From the NCBI GenBank assembly GCA_037892765.1, contig JBBKBW010000010.1: DNA of 64,000 nt; one strand, given 5' to 3'. The position numbers and the translations under genes were made by a program. Numbering within the stretch: the first letter of the stretch is position 1; each line of letters starts with the position of its first letter. The notes under the pieces are model-generated. The model was not told where the DNA came from. It saw only the letters and a program-made list of their open reading frames with translations, and did not search any database. Source of the stretch: Clostridium_AQ sp900552125. GTDB taxonomy: Bacteria; Bacillota_I; Bacilli_A; Erysipelotrichales; Erysipelotrichaceae. This document shows positions 35,354 to 42,877 of this stretch, piece by piece.

Positions 35354-35376
35354 ATACTATAAACAAGTAAATAAAG

Positions 35377-35422
35377 CACCACCTTCTTTCAGAATGAATT
35401 AAATCTGATAGAAAGGGTGGTG
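35377..35422 (+). promoter_or_regulatory. Hairpin covering the ribosome binding site of the PD-(D/E)XK gene
   Basis: CACCACC (35377-35383), a TT bulge and CTTTC (35386-35390) pair with GAAAG (35411-35415) and GGTGGTG (35416-35422). The right arm contains the AAAGGGTGG Shine-Dalgarno of ATG 35426. Only three T follow, so it is a poor terminator and a better candidate for translation control. Confidence 0.5.
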
Positions 35423-35425
35423 TTT

Positions 35426-36433
35426 ATGGAGCAGAATGATATCTCAGTTTTAATCAAAACAAATGCTGATGAAGCATATGATCGACTATCTAAGAAATTC
35501 ATAAGTATTAGGGCAATTCTGGTGCAGATTTTAAAGAATTGCACAATAGAATTTAATGATATAACATTAAGTGATATATCAAGTTATATTCATGAAAGAT
35601 ATTTGGATTCTAATGGAAAGAATATTCTTAGTGGAAATACAGAAGATGAGACGATACCAGGAGCTAAAATAATCTATGATGTTTTATTTGAGGCAAGGGT
35701 TCCAGGAAAAGAAGATGAGACAATCATCGTGAATGTGGAACTACAGGGAACAGACCAGAAATCGTATGTATTACTGAGAAGAGCTATTTATTATGCAGTA
35801 AGATTGTTAGATAGACAGAAGAATTCCAGCGAAGGATTTCAAAATTCAGAATTTAATAAACTGAAGAAAGTGTATAGTATATGGATATGTATGAATCATA
35901 CAAATGAAAAGAACAATACCATAAAATACTACACGATAACGGAAAAAGGAAATGGAAAATATAAAAGTCCAAAAGAAGACTACGATCTAATGAGTGTTGT
36001 CATGATTTATGTAAATAAAAAATATGATTATGATGAGGATGATCGAAGCTTGGATAGGCTATTGCATATCATACTAGGAAAAGATTTGAATGCACAGCAA
36101 AAGAAAGAGTATTTGGAGAAGGATTATGGTATACTTATATCAGAGGAAGAAGAAAAGGAGGTAGAAGAGATGTGTGATTTAAGCTTGGGTCTACGTATGG
36201 AAGCCATGCAGGAAGGTCTGGTCAAAGGGAAACTAGAAGGTTTAGCTGAAGGGAAAATTGAAGGCAAATTAGAAGGAATAGCTGAAGGAAAAATTGAAGG
36301 AAGATTAGAAAGTACAATTCTTCATGTTAAAAATTTGATGAAAAAGATACCTAATATAAGCATGCAGGAAGCAATGGACATCTTGGAAATAGAAGAAAAC
36401 CTTCGAGATCAAGTGGAAGAAGCATTACAATAA
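35426..36433 (+). CDS. PD-(D/E)XK nuclease-family (Rpn/transposase-like) protein
   Basis: A 335-residue protein from ATG 35426 (AAAGGGTGG upstream; the frame extends to GTG 35417 inside that site). The core has the PD-(D/E)XK pattern of the Rpn/PDDEXK-transposase-like family: PGAKIIYDVLFEARV with the acidic residue, then VNVELQGTDQKS (E-x-Q variant of E-x-K), followed by the helix YVLLRRAIYYAVRLL. The C-terminal 100 residues hold charged repeats of the type LEGxAEGKIEG (about 268-295), a known trait of this family. These proteins are often multicopy and associated with recombination; the cellular role is not firmly known. A terminator follows. Confidence 0.8.
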   Translation: MEQNDISVLIKTNADEAYDRLSKKFISIRAILVQILKNCTIEFNDITLSDISSYIHERYLDSNGKNILSGNTEDETIPGAKIIYDVLFEARVPGKEDETIIVNVELQGTDQKSYVLLRRAIYYAVRLLDRQKNSSEGFQNSEFNKLKKVYSIWICMNHTNEKNNTIKYYTITEKGNGKYKSPKEDYDLMSVVMIYVNKKYDYDEDDRSLDRLLHIILGKDLNAQQKKEYLEKDYGILISEEEEKEVEEMCDLSLGLRMEAMQEGLVKGKLEGLAEGKIEGKLEGIAEGKIEGRLESTILHVKNLMKKIPNISMQEAMDILEIEENLRDQVEEALQ

Positions 36434-36443
36434 TAGTTTATTT

Positions 36444-36473
36444 AGGCGGTCTGTTAAGGCTGCCTTTTTTTTA
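36444..36473 (+). terminator. Terminator after the PD-(D/E)XK gene
   Basis: AGGCGG (36444-36449) pairs with CTGCCT (36460-36465; one G-U), followed by eight T. Confidence 0.75.
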
Positions 36474-36566
36474 AATATATAAAGATTTTATAGTTAGAGG
36501 TTAATACTTAGTCTGTTTCTAAGCGTAGGTATATTAATAAAAATGACAATATGATATAATACCGAC

Positions 36567-37610
36567 ATGAAAAGAGAACATAGTATAGAAAAATTTAGAG
36601 AACAATTATTAAATTGGTATGATGAAAATAGAAGAATATTACCTTGGAGAGAAGACGCAACTCCGTATCGTGTCTGGGTAAGTGAAATTATGCTACAACA
36701 GACAAGGGTAGAAGCTGTAAAACCTTACTTTGAACGTTTTGTGAAAGAACTTCCAACCTTACAAGATCTGTCTGTCGCAAGTGAGGATACTTTATTCAAG
36801 TTATGGGAAGGGCTAGGGTATTATAATCGAGTAATGAATATGAAAAAATGCGCAATAGAATGTGTGGAAAAGCATGGAGGGAATCTTCCGAGTACTTATG
36901 ATGAATTAATTCAGCTTCCAGGCATTGGTGCTTATACAGCAGGAGCGATTGCTTCTATTGCGTATAAACAAAAAGTACCTGCAGTAGATGGAAATGTTCT
37001 TCGTGTATTTAGTCGCGTTTTGATTAGTGAAGATGATATATTAAAAGAAAGTACAAAACGTAAATTTCAGAAAATTATTATGGAGTATCTCCCAGAAGAT
37101 CGAAGTGATGCCTTTAATCAGGCGTTAATGGAAATAGGCGCATTAATTTGTGTACCAAATGCAGCACCTCGCTGTAATATATGTCCTGTCGCAAGTGAGT
37201 GTATGGGATATCAAAGCGGTGATGCTCATCGTCTTCCTAATAAAGCGGTGAAAAAAGCAAGAAAAATAGATAAGAAAACAGTTTTAGTTATCACATATCA
37301 GAATCAGGTTCATTTATGTCAGAGAGAAGAGAAAGGTTTATTAGCTGGTTTATATGAATTTGATGTTTATGAGGGATATTTGACAAAAAATCAAATTAGG
37401 GATCAATTCAAAGGAAATATAAAACGTATGACAGCTTTGGAAGATACGAAACATATATTTTCCCATGTGGAATGGCATATGAAAGGATATCTGATTGAAT
37501 TAAATGATAAAACTATCGATGGTATCTGGTGTACAAAAAAAGAGATAGAAGAAACATATGCGATACCTACTGCATATAAAGTGTATAAGAAAGCATGGTT
37601 AGAGTGGTGA
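36567..37610 (+). CDS. mutY: A/G-specific adenine glycosylase MutY
   Basis: A 347-residue base-excision repair glycosylase that removes adenine opposite 8-oxoguanine. N-terminal catalytic domain: LPWRE, VSEIMLQQT with the catalytic Glu, the helix-hairpin-helix LPGIGAYTAGAI, and VDGNVLRV with the conserved Asp region. The iron-sulfur cluster loop is ICVPNAAPRCNICPVASEC, that is Cys-X7-Cys-X2-Cys-X5-Cys, one residue longer in the first gap than the E. coli form. The C-terminal 120 residues are the Nudix-like 8-oxoG recognition domain. It precedes a Nudix hydrolase by 4 bp, a pairing that makes sense for oxidative nucleotide damage. The ribosome binding site at ATG 36567 is weak. Confidence 0.95.
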   Translation: MKREHSIEKFREQLLNWYDENRRILPWREDATPYRVWVSEIMLQQTRVEAVKPYFERFVKELPTLQDLSVASEDTLFKLWEGLGYYNRVMNMKKCAIECVEKHGGNLPSTYDELIQLPGIGAYTAGAIASIAYKQKVPAVDGNVLRVFSRVLISEDDILKESTKRKFQKIIMEYLPEDRSDAFNQALMEIGALICVPNAAPRCNICPVASECMGYQSGDAHRLPNKAVKKARKIDKKTVLVITYQNQVHLCQREEKGLLAGLYEFDVYEGYLTKNQIRDQFKGNIKRMTALEDTKHIFSHVEWHMKGYLIELNDKTIDGIWCTKKEIEETYAIPTAYKVYKKAWLEW

Positions 37611-37614
37611 AAAA

Positions 37615-38205
37615 ATGAATTTATATGAAGAATTAAAATCCTATGTACCTTACAATGAACAGGAAGCAGGGGATTTGAAGGTTATGATGAAATATTTAGA
37701 ATCATTTGATGATGTGTATACAAGAGATAATGTATTTGGACACATTACTGCTAGTCCGTGGGTCATAAATGAAGATGCATCAAAAGTATTGATGATTTAT
37801 CATAATATCTATGATTCATGGGGATGGTGTGGAGGCCATGCGGATGGAGATAAAGATCTGATCCATGTAGCTTTAAAGGAAGGAATGGAAGAAACAGGTG
37901 TAACACAGCTATCTTTGCTGGATTCGCATATTCTTGCGATTGATATCCTTCCTGTACCGCCTCATGTAAAACATGGAAAATTTGTATCTTCTCATGTACA
38001 TTTAAACGTAACTTATCTTTGTAAAGCAAGTGAATCAGAAACCTTGCATATAAAACCTGATGAAAATAGCGGTGTTGCCTGGATCGCAATAAATGATATA
38101 CCAGCTAAAGTGACAGAAGTGGATATGAAAGTTGTTTATCAGAAATTAATGGAAAAAACATATCTTTTTCTACATAAAAAAAAACATGAACTTTATATGA
38201 GTTAG
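37615..38205 (+). CDS. Nudix hydrolase
   Basis: A 196-residue Nudix protein. The Nudix box is GGHADGDKDLIHVALKEGMEETGV, quoted by its key parts GGHADGD and KEGMEETGV: the first acidic position is Asp and the R-E is Lys-Glu, but the catalytic EExG part is kept. N-terminal strands (VFGHITASPWVINEDASKVLMIYH) match the family fold. Starts 4 bp after mutY, so it is very likely translated from the same transcript. Substrate unknown; a nucleotide-diphosphate or NUDT-like sugar nucleotide is typical. Confidence 0.85.
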   Translation: MNLYEELKSYVPYNEQEAGDLKVMMKYLESFDDVYTRDNVFGHITASPWVINEDASKVLMIYHNIYDSWGWCGGHADGDKDLIHVALKEGMEETGVTQLSLLDSHILAIDILPVPPHVKHGKFVSSHVHLNVTYLCKASESETLHIKPDENSGVAWIAINDIPAKVTEVDMKVVYQKLMEKTYLFLHKKKHELYMS

Positions 38206-38213
38206 GCAAAAAA

Positions 38214-38260
38214 AACACACATTCTATACGACTTTGTCATATGGTATAGAGAATGTGGGG
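38214..38260 (+). promoter_or_regulatory. Hairpin ahead of the aspartokinase gene
   Basis: CACATTCTATAC near 38217-38228 pairs with GTATAGAGAATGTG near 38245-38258, which places the G-rich Shine-Dalgarno of the next gene at its 3' edge. On the minus strand the A run at 38207-38213 would make it a terminator, but no minus-strand gene needs one. It could control translation of the kinase. Confidence 0.35.
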
Positions 38261-38268
38261 TTATGCAT

Positions 38269-38991
38269 ATGAATATGAAAGTAATGAAATTTGGTGGTAC
38301 TTCCTTGCGTAATGAAACGACAAGAAAATATGTGTATCGCCATATACTAGAATACAGTAAAACGCATAAAGTCATCGTTGTTGTATCTGCTATGGGCAGA
38401 TATCCTGATAAGTATGCAACAGATACTCTGCTTTCTATGGGAAATGAGGCTCTCACTCGAGAAGAAAAGGCAAGACTTGTTTCCTTAGGAGAGCAGCTTT
38501 CGGCTATTCAAGTATGTTCGGAATTATTAGAGATGGGGCTGCGTACCTATGCGCCTTCTTTTTTCGATTGCGGGATACTGAGTGATGAAAATTATGAATA
38601 TGCTAATGTCTTAAAACTGGATCATACGATACTGAAAAAGAAACTAAATGATTATGATATTTTAGTCGTTACCGGATTTATTGGAGTTTCACCAAAAGGC
38701 TATGTCACAACATTGGGAAGAGGGGGAAGTGATTATAGCGCTGTTTTATTTGCGGATATGATGGATTTAAAGGAAGTGGATATCTATACTGATGTGGATG
38801 GTGTTTACGACAACGATCCAAAGCTGAATTCTTATGCGATCAAATATGATAAACTAACTTATGATGAAATGCTGAATATGAAATCTCGTGTTCTTCATGA
38901 TCGTTGTATAAATTATGCGAAAAAACATCATATACGTATAAATTTAAAGGGGACATTTTCCACGAGTCTAGGAACAGTGATTGAAGATTAA
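38269..38991 (+). CDS. Aspartokinase catalytic domain protein without ACT domains
   Basis: A 241-residue amino-acid kinase from ATG 38269 (an earlier ATG at 38263 is too close to the GTGGGG site). The ATP and aspartate motifs of aspartate kinase are present: VMKFGGTS at the N-terminus, VVVSAMGR, TLGRGGSDYSA, and IYTDVDGVYDNDP. The usual enzyme of about 400-450 residues ends with two ACT regulatory domains, which are absent, so feedback control by lysine or threonine is unlikely. Reaction by family: aspartate plus ATP to aspartyl-phosphate. Neighbours give no pathway. A dedicated role, for example in dipicolinate or spore metabolism, is speculative. Confidence 0.85.
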   Translation: MNMKVMKFGGTSLRNETTRKYVYRHILEYSKTHKVIVVVSAMGRYPDKYATDTLLSMGNEALTREEKARLVSLGEQLSAIQVCSELLEMGLRTYAPSFFDCGILSDENYEYANVLKLDHTILKKKLNDYDILVVTGFIGVSPKGYVTTLGRGGSDYSAVLFADMMDLKEVDIYTDVDGVYDNDPKLNSYAIKYDKLTYDEMLNMKSRVLHDRCINYAKKHHIRINLKGTFSTSLGTVIED

Positions 38992-39070
38992 TTCTTACCA
39001 TTTTCTGAAGTCTAGGCTAAGTATGGAATGTTTAGTTTGTTTATGATACAATATTTCTGAGGTGATCAAC

Positions 39071-39262
39071 TTGAAGAATATTATTTTGATCAAACATCTT
39101 GATGACGTAGAAAAAGTTAAAAAGATAGAAGCAGCTTTAGCAGAAACAAGAGTAGATTATCAGGTGAATTTAGAAAAACAATGTGTTATTATCGAAGGCA
39201 ATTCCGATATGGTTTCGGTTGCGAGAAAAGTAATTAATGATTTAGGTTTTCAAATTATTTAG
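39071..39262 (+). CDS. HMA-like small protein without the CXXC motif
   Basis: A 63-residue protein starting at TTG 39071 behind GAGGTGAT (the GTG at 39062 lies inside that site). The beta-alpha-beta-beta-alpha-beta pattern (IILIKH, VKKIEAALAE, VDYQVNLEKQCVIIEG, MVSVARKVINDLG, FQII) matches heavy-metal-associated domains, but the metal-binding CXXC loop is missing, so it is not a normal copper chaperone. It may be a regulatory or dimerisation module. Terminator follows at 39282. Confidence 0.65.
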   Translation: MKNIILIKHLDDVEKVKKIEAALAETRVDYQVNLEKQCVIIEGNSDMVSVARKVINDLGFQII

Positions 39263-39281
39263 ATAAGCATATCTCTTTTTC

Positions 39282-39304
39282 GACTCTTTTTAAGAGTCTT
39301 TTTA
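39282..39304 (+). terminator. Terminator
   Basis: GACTCT (39282-39287) pairs with AGAGTC (39293-39298), followed by T residues. Confidence 0.75.
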
Positions 39305-39327
39305 TATGAATGATGGAGTGGATTTAT

Positions 39328-39762
39328 ATGATTACGATTAAAACGAAAGATAATATAAAGGATTGGCGTTTTGTTCGAGAAGAAGTCTTTATGAAAGAAC
39401 AAGGATTTCAGAATGAGTTTGATAATATTGATGATTATGCGATTCATATTACACTTTATGTAAATGATAAGATTGCAGGCTGTGCAAGATGTTTTCCTCA
39501 AGGTAATAATAGTGATTGCTGGGTGTTGGGAAGAATTGCGATATTACCTCAATATCGTCATCAAAAACTTGGGGGAGTGTTATTAAAGGAATTAGAGAAT
39601 GAGGTTAAAAAGCATCAGGGTACACACTGTATATTAGATGCACAGTGTCGCGTAAAAGCTTTTTATGAATGTTATGGATATGAAGTGTGTGGAGAAATTC
39701 ACATGGATGAGCATGTACCACATATTCAGATGCAAAAAAAGCTGAATATGGGCAAACTATAA
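39328..39762 (+). CDS. GNAT family N-acetyltransferase (ElaA/YjcF-like)
   Basis: A 144-residue acetyltransferase from ATG 39328 with TGGAGTGG 7-8 nt upstream. The acetyl-CoA-binding motif A is RIAILPQYRHQKLGGVLL (Q/R-x-x-G-x-G/A type). The N-terminal REEVFMKEQGF is typical of the YjcF/ElaA group. Substrate unknown. It lies between a terminator and the rex promoter, so it is likely a single-gene unit. Confidence 0.85.
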   Translation: MITIKTKDNIKDWRFVREEVFMKEQGFQNEFDNIDDYAIHITLYVNDKIAGCARCFPQGNNSDCWVLGRIAILPQYRHQKLGGVLLKELENEVKKHQGTHCILDAQCRVKAFYECYGYEVCGEIHMDEHVPHIQMQKKLNMGKL

Positions 39763-39798
39763 ATATATATGATAGAAAGAGCTATATATGATATTTTA

Positions 39799-39827
39799 TT
39801 CACAAAGTAAAGAAAATATGGTATACT
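39799..39827 (+). promoter_or_regulatory. rex promoter
   Basis: TTCACA (39799-39804), 17-bp spacer, TATACT (39822-39827), 18 bp before the start codon. The -35 region contains TTCACAAAG, a half-site resembling the TTGTGAA..TTCACAA Rex operator, so autoregulation is possible but the second half is not evident. Confidence 0.7.
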
Positions 39828-39845
39828 AAGCAGTAGGTGATAAAC

Positions 39846-40475
39846 ATGACAGAAAAAAATGTACCAAAGGCAACGCTTCAGCGATATCCTGTTTACCTGA
39901 AAGCATTGCGTAAGTTAAAAAGCTCAGGAGTAGAAAGAATTATGTCAAAAGAATTGGCGAGTGTTGTAAACATTGAACCAACTACAATTCGTCGTGATTT
40001 TTCTTTTCTAGGAAATCTTGGGAAACAGGGTTATGGTTATGATGTAAATCGTTTAATAGAAATTTTTAATCAGCAGTTAGGCATGGATTTTGATGAAAAA
40101 ATTATTTTAGTTGGTGCTGGTAATATGGGACGTGCATTAATGAAGTATAATAAGTGGGACTATGTTGTCGGTGAAATTGAATGTGCGTTTGATATTAATC
40201 CAGATCGTCAGGGTGTACGTTTTGGTATTCCTGTTTATGATATTAAAGATTTAGAGGAAAAAGTACCGGAAGGCTGTCGTATCGCAATTTTGGCGATAAG
40301 TGAAAATATTCAGCAGACAGTAGATCGTCTGATTGCCTGTGGTATTACAGGATTAGTAGATTTTACCCATGAACACATACAAATTCCAAAAGGGGTTGTA
40401 TTAAAGAGCGTTGATGTGGTATCATCTATACAGGAGTTAGTCTTCGAGACAAACAATTTAAATGTAGAGCGATGA
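39846..40475 (+). CDS. rex: Redox-sensing transcriptional repressor Rex
   Basis: A 209-residue regulator from ATG 39846 (AGGTGA 5 nt upstream; the GTG at 39837 is within that site). N-terminal winged helix: ATLQRYPVYLKALRKL and KELASVVNIEPTTIRRDFSFLG, with the typical RRDFS recognition helix. C-terminal Rossmann domain with LVGAGNMGRALMKY (GxGxxG) for NAD(H), and the closing helix VVSSIQELVFE that swaps between subunits. It represses fermentation and respiration genes when NADH/NAD+ is low. The T-box leader of asnS starts right after its stop. Confidence 0.95.
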   Translation: MTEKNVPKATLQRYPVYLKALRKLKSSGVERIMSKELASVVNIEPTTIRRDFSFLGNLGKQGYGYDVNRLIEIFNQQLGMDFDEKIILVGAGNMGRALMKYNKWDYVVGEIECAFDINPDRQGVRFGIPVYDIKDLEEKVPEGCRIAILAISENIQQTVDRLIACGITGLVDFTHEHIQIPKGVVLKSVDVVSSIQELVFETNNLNVER

Positions 40476-40479
40476 AACA

Positions 40480-40695
40480 GAACAAAATATACAACGTGCA
40501 AAAGCGAGTGCAGGATGGTGAAAGCTGCATGCAGACGAGTATATATTTGAACAGCTGTGGAGCTGAACCGGAGAAAGCTAGTAGACGGTTCCGTGTGGGA
40601 GCGATATATCCCATAAAGATGCTTATACTTGAAGTATGAGAATCAGGATGGCACCGCGTATCATTACGTTCCTGAATAGGGACGTTTTTTTTATA
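40480..40695 (+). ncRNA. T-box leader (asparagine type) of asnS
   Basis: The conserved T-box sequence AGGATGGCACCGCG lies at 40645-40658, in the antiterminator, which competes with the terminator ACGTTCC/GGGACGT plus T run at 40666-40692. A long structured stem I occupies 40490-40575. An AAC triplet at 40550-40552 is the best specifier candidate and fits the asparaginyl-tRNA synthetase downstream. Family knowledge: uncharged tRNA stabilises the antiterminator and permits transcription. The specifier position was judged by eye. Confidence 0.88.
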
Positions 40696-40713
40696 CATGA
40701 AGGAGGAAATGAT

Positions 40714-42096
40714 ATGTTTGAATTTATGACTATACGCGAACTATATGAGATTGTTATGAGTGCATCTCATGTAGAACTAGATACAATTGAATATGTACAA
40801 TTACAGGGATGGGTACGTACAAATCGCTGTAACGGTAAAATTGGATTCATCGAATTAAATGATGGAACTTATTTCCGTAATGCACAGTTAGTGTACATGC
40901 AGGAACTAAAAAACTTTGATGAAGTGGAAAAATATCCTACAGGTGCCGCCATTACGATAACTGGGAAGTTTGTCTTAACACCAGAAGGAAAACAGCCTTT
41001 TGAAATCCAAGTGACAGAATCAGTATTAGAAGGTGACTGTGATCGTGATTATCCTTTACAGAAAAAACGTCATAGCTTTGAATATTTAAGAGAAATTGCT
41101 CATCTTCGTCCACGCGCAAACTCATTTTATGCGATTTTTAGACTTCGTTCTGTTTTATCTATGGCAATTCATGAATTCTTCCAGAACCAGGGGTTTGTTT
41201 ATGTGCATACACCAATCTTAACTGGTAATGATGGAGAAGGTGCAGGTGAAATGTTCACTGCGACAACTCGTGATGATGCGGATTATGAAAAAGATTTCTT
41301 TGGGAAAGAAGCATTTTTAACAGTTACAGGACAGCTTCATGTAGAAGCCTTTGCGATGGCATTCCGTGATGTATATACCTTTGGTCCTGCTTTCCGTGCA
41401 GAAAACTCTAATACAAGCCGTCATGCGAGTGAATTCTGGATGATCGAACCGGAAATTGCATTTGCGGATTTAGAAGATAACATGAATCTGATTGAAGATA
41501 TGGTAAAATACTGTATTGATTATGTATTAGAAAATGCAAGTGAAGAAATGAATTTCTTCAACAAAATGATTGATAAGACTTGTATTGAACGTATTACGAA
41601 AGTACGTGATTCTGAATTTAAACGTATGACTTACAGCGAAGCAATTGAATTATTGTTGAAGGCTGATGTTAAATTTGAAAACAAAGTTGAATGGGGTATG
41701 GATCTAAACTCTGAACATGAACGTTATATCTGTGAAAAAATCGTTAATGGACCTGTATTCCTGACAGATTATCCAAAAGATATCAAAGCATTCTATATGC
41801 GTGTTAACGATGATGGTAAAACAGTTGCGGCATGTGACTTGTTAGTGCCAGGTGTTGGTGAACTTGTAGGAGGAAGCCAGCGTGAAGAACGTTATGATGT
41901 ATTAGAAAAACGTATGGATGACATGGGTATGACAAAAGATAATCTACAGTGGTATATGGATTTAAGACGATATGGCGGCTGTAAACATGCAGGATTTGGT
42001 CTTGGATTTGACCGTTTCTTAATGTATTTGACTGGTATGCAGAATATTCGTGATGTAGAACCATTCCCACGTACTCCAAAAAATCTGTTGTTTTAA
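40714..42096 (+). CDS. asnS: Asparaginyl-tRNA synthetase
   Basis: A 460-residue class IIb synthetase from ATG 40714 with AAGGAGG upstream; a longer frame from 40636 runs through the T-box terminator. The N-terminal OB-fold (VQLQGWVRTNR) binds the anticodon. Class II motif 2 is FRAENSNTSRHASEFWMIEPE, quoted as FRAENSNTSRHASEFW, and motif 3 is GFGLGFDRFLMYLTG. AsnRS rather than AspRS: it lacks the long bacterial AspRS insertion and has the TSRH..EFWM.EPE signature. Controlled by the T-box above. Confidence 0.95.
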   Translation: MFEFMTIRELYEIVMSASHVELDTIEYVQLQGWVRTNRCNGKIGFIELNDGTYFRNAQLVYMQELKNFDEVEKYPTGAAITITGKFVLTPEGKQPFEIQVTESVLEGDCDRDYPLQKKRHSFEYLREIAHLRPRANSFYAIFRLRSVLSMAIHEFFQNQGFVYVHTPILTGNDGEGAGEMFTATTRDDADYEKDFFGKEAFLTVTGQLHVEAFAMAFRDVYTFGPAFRAENSNTSRHASEFWMIEPEIAFADLEDNMNLIEDMVKYCIDYVLENASEEMNFFNKMIDKTCIERITKVRDSEFKRMTYSEAIELLLKADVKFENKVEWGMDLNSEHERYICEKIVNGPVFLTDYPKDIKAFYMRVNDDGKTVAACDLLVPGVGELVGGSQREERYDVLEKRMDDMGMTKDNLQWYMDLRRYGGCKHAGFGLGFDRFLMYLTGMQNIRDVEPFPRTPKNLLF

Positions 42097-42098
42097 TG

Positions 42099-42123
42099 AA
42101 CCATGGGAAACCATGGTTTTTTT
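42099..42123 (+). terminator. Terminator after asnS
   Basis: AACCATGG pairs perfectly with CCATGGTT across a 4-nt loop, followed by T residues. Confidence 0.85.
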
Positions 42124-42141
42124 AAGGAAAGGAAGGTTATG

Positions 42142-42723
42142 ATGATTCGTTTTGTACAATTATCCGATGTGCCAAAACTACGAGATATTTATGCATACTA
42201 TGTAAAAAATACAGTAATCACTTTTGAATATGATGTACCTTCAATAGAAGAATTTACAAAACGGGTAGAAGACGTGTATAAAACTTACCCTTATCTTGTA
42301 TGTGAAATAAATAATCAGATTGCTGGGTTCGCCTACGCTCATCGTCATATGCAAAGAGATGCATATAAATGGAATGTAGAGTTATCCATTTATCTTTCTT
42401 CAACAGCACAAGGCAAAGGAATAGGAACAGCATTATACACTGCTTTATTGGAACTTTTAAAGAAACAGAATTTACAAAAAGCTATTTCCTGCATCACATT
42501 GCCTAATGATAAAAGTATGGCCTTACATAAAAAATTTGGTTTCACTGAAATGGGATTGTTTCATCAGGCTGGATACAAATGCGATGCATGGCATGATGTG
42601 ATATGGCTTTCAAAGGACTTGAATAATCATGAAATTAATCCTAACGATTGGATAGTAATTGAAGAGATGCCTGAAGCAGAAAAAGAAAGAATATTAATGA
42701 ATGCGGAAAAATTTATAAAATAA
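42142..42723 (+). CDS. GNAT acetyltransferase, phosphinothricin acetyltransferase-like
   Basis: A 193-residue GNAT from ATG 42142 (GGAAGG upstream; 42139 is an alternative). Motifs of the Pat/YncA group: RDIYAYYVKNTVITFEYD, AGFAYAHRH, acetyl-CoA loop STAQGKGIGTALY, and the C-terminal HKKFGFTEMGLFHQAGYK and WHDVIWLSKDL. Reaction by family: acetylation of an amino group of a small molecule such as phosphinothricin or methionine derivatives. About 35 extra residues at the C-terminus (IVIEEMPEAEKERILMNAEKF) are unusual for the group. Confidence 0.88.
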   Translation: MIRFVQLSDVPKLRDIYAYYVKNTVITFEYDVPSIEEFTKRVEDVYKTYPYLVCEINNQIAGFAYAHRHMQRDAYKWNVELSIYLSSTAQGKGIGTALYTALLELLKKQNLQKAISCITLPNDKSMALHKKFGFTEMGLFHQAGYKCDAWHDVIWLSKDLNNHEINPNDWIVIEEMPEAEKERILMNAEKFIK

Positions 42724-42877
42724 GTTTATTAAGTGATTTACTATCCGTAAGTTATTCACCTAAGAAGGACGATAATCATAAACAAATTGTGAATTCTTTA
42801 TGAGTATGCGACAGAAGCACTGTAAATTTTTCATAATATTTAGTATAATAACAGATATTGATGTTTGGGAGGCTATT

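Noticed and set aside
36567..37610. MutY FeS loop spacing Cys-X7-Cys as an anomaly
   Set aside because: The extra residue relative to E. coli looks like a common clostridial variant, not a defect.
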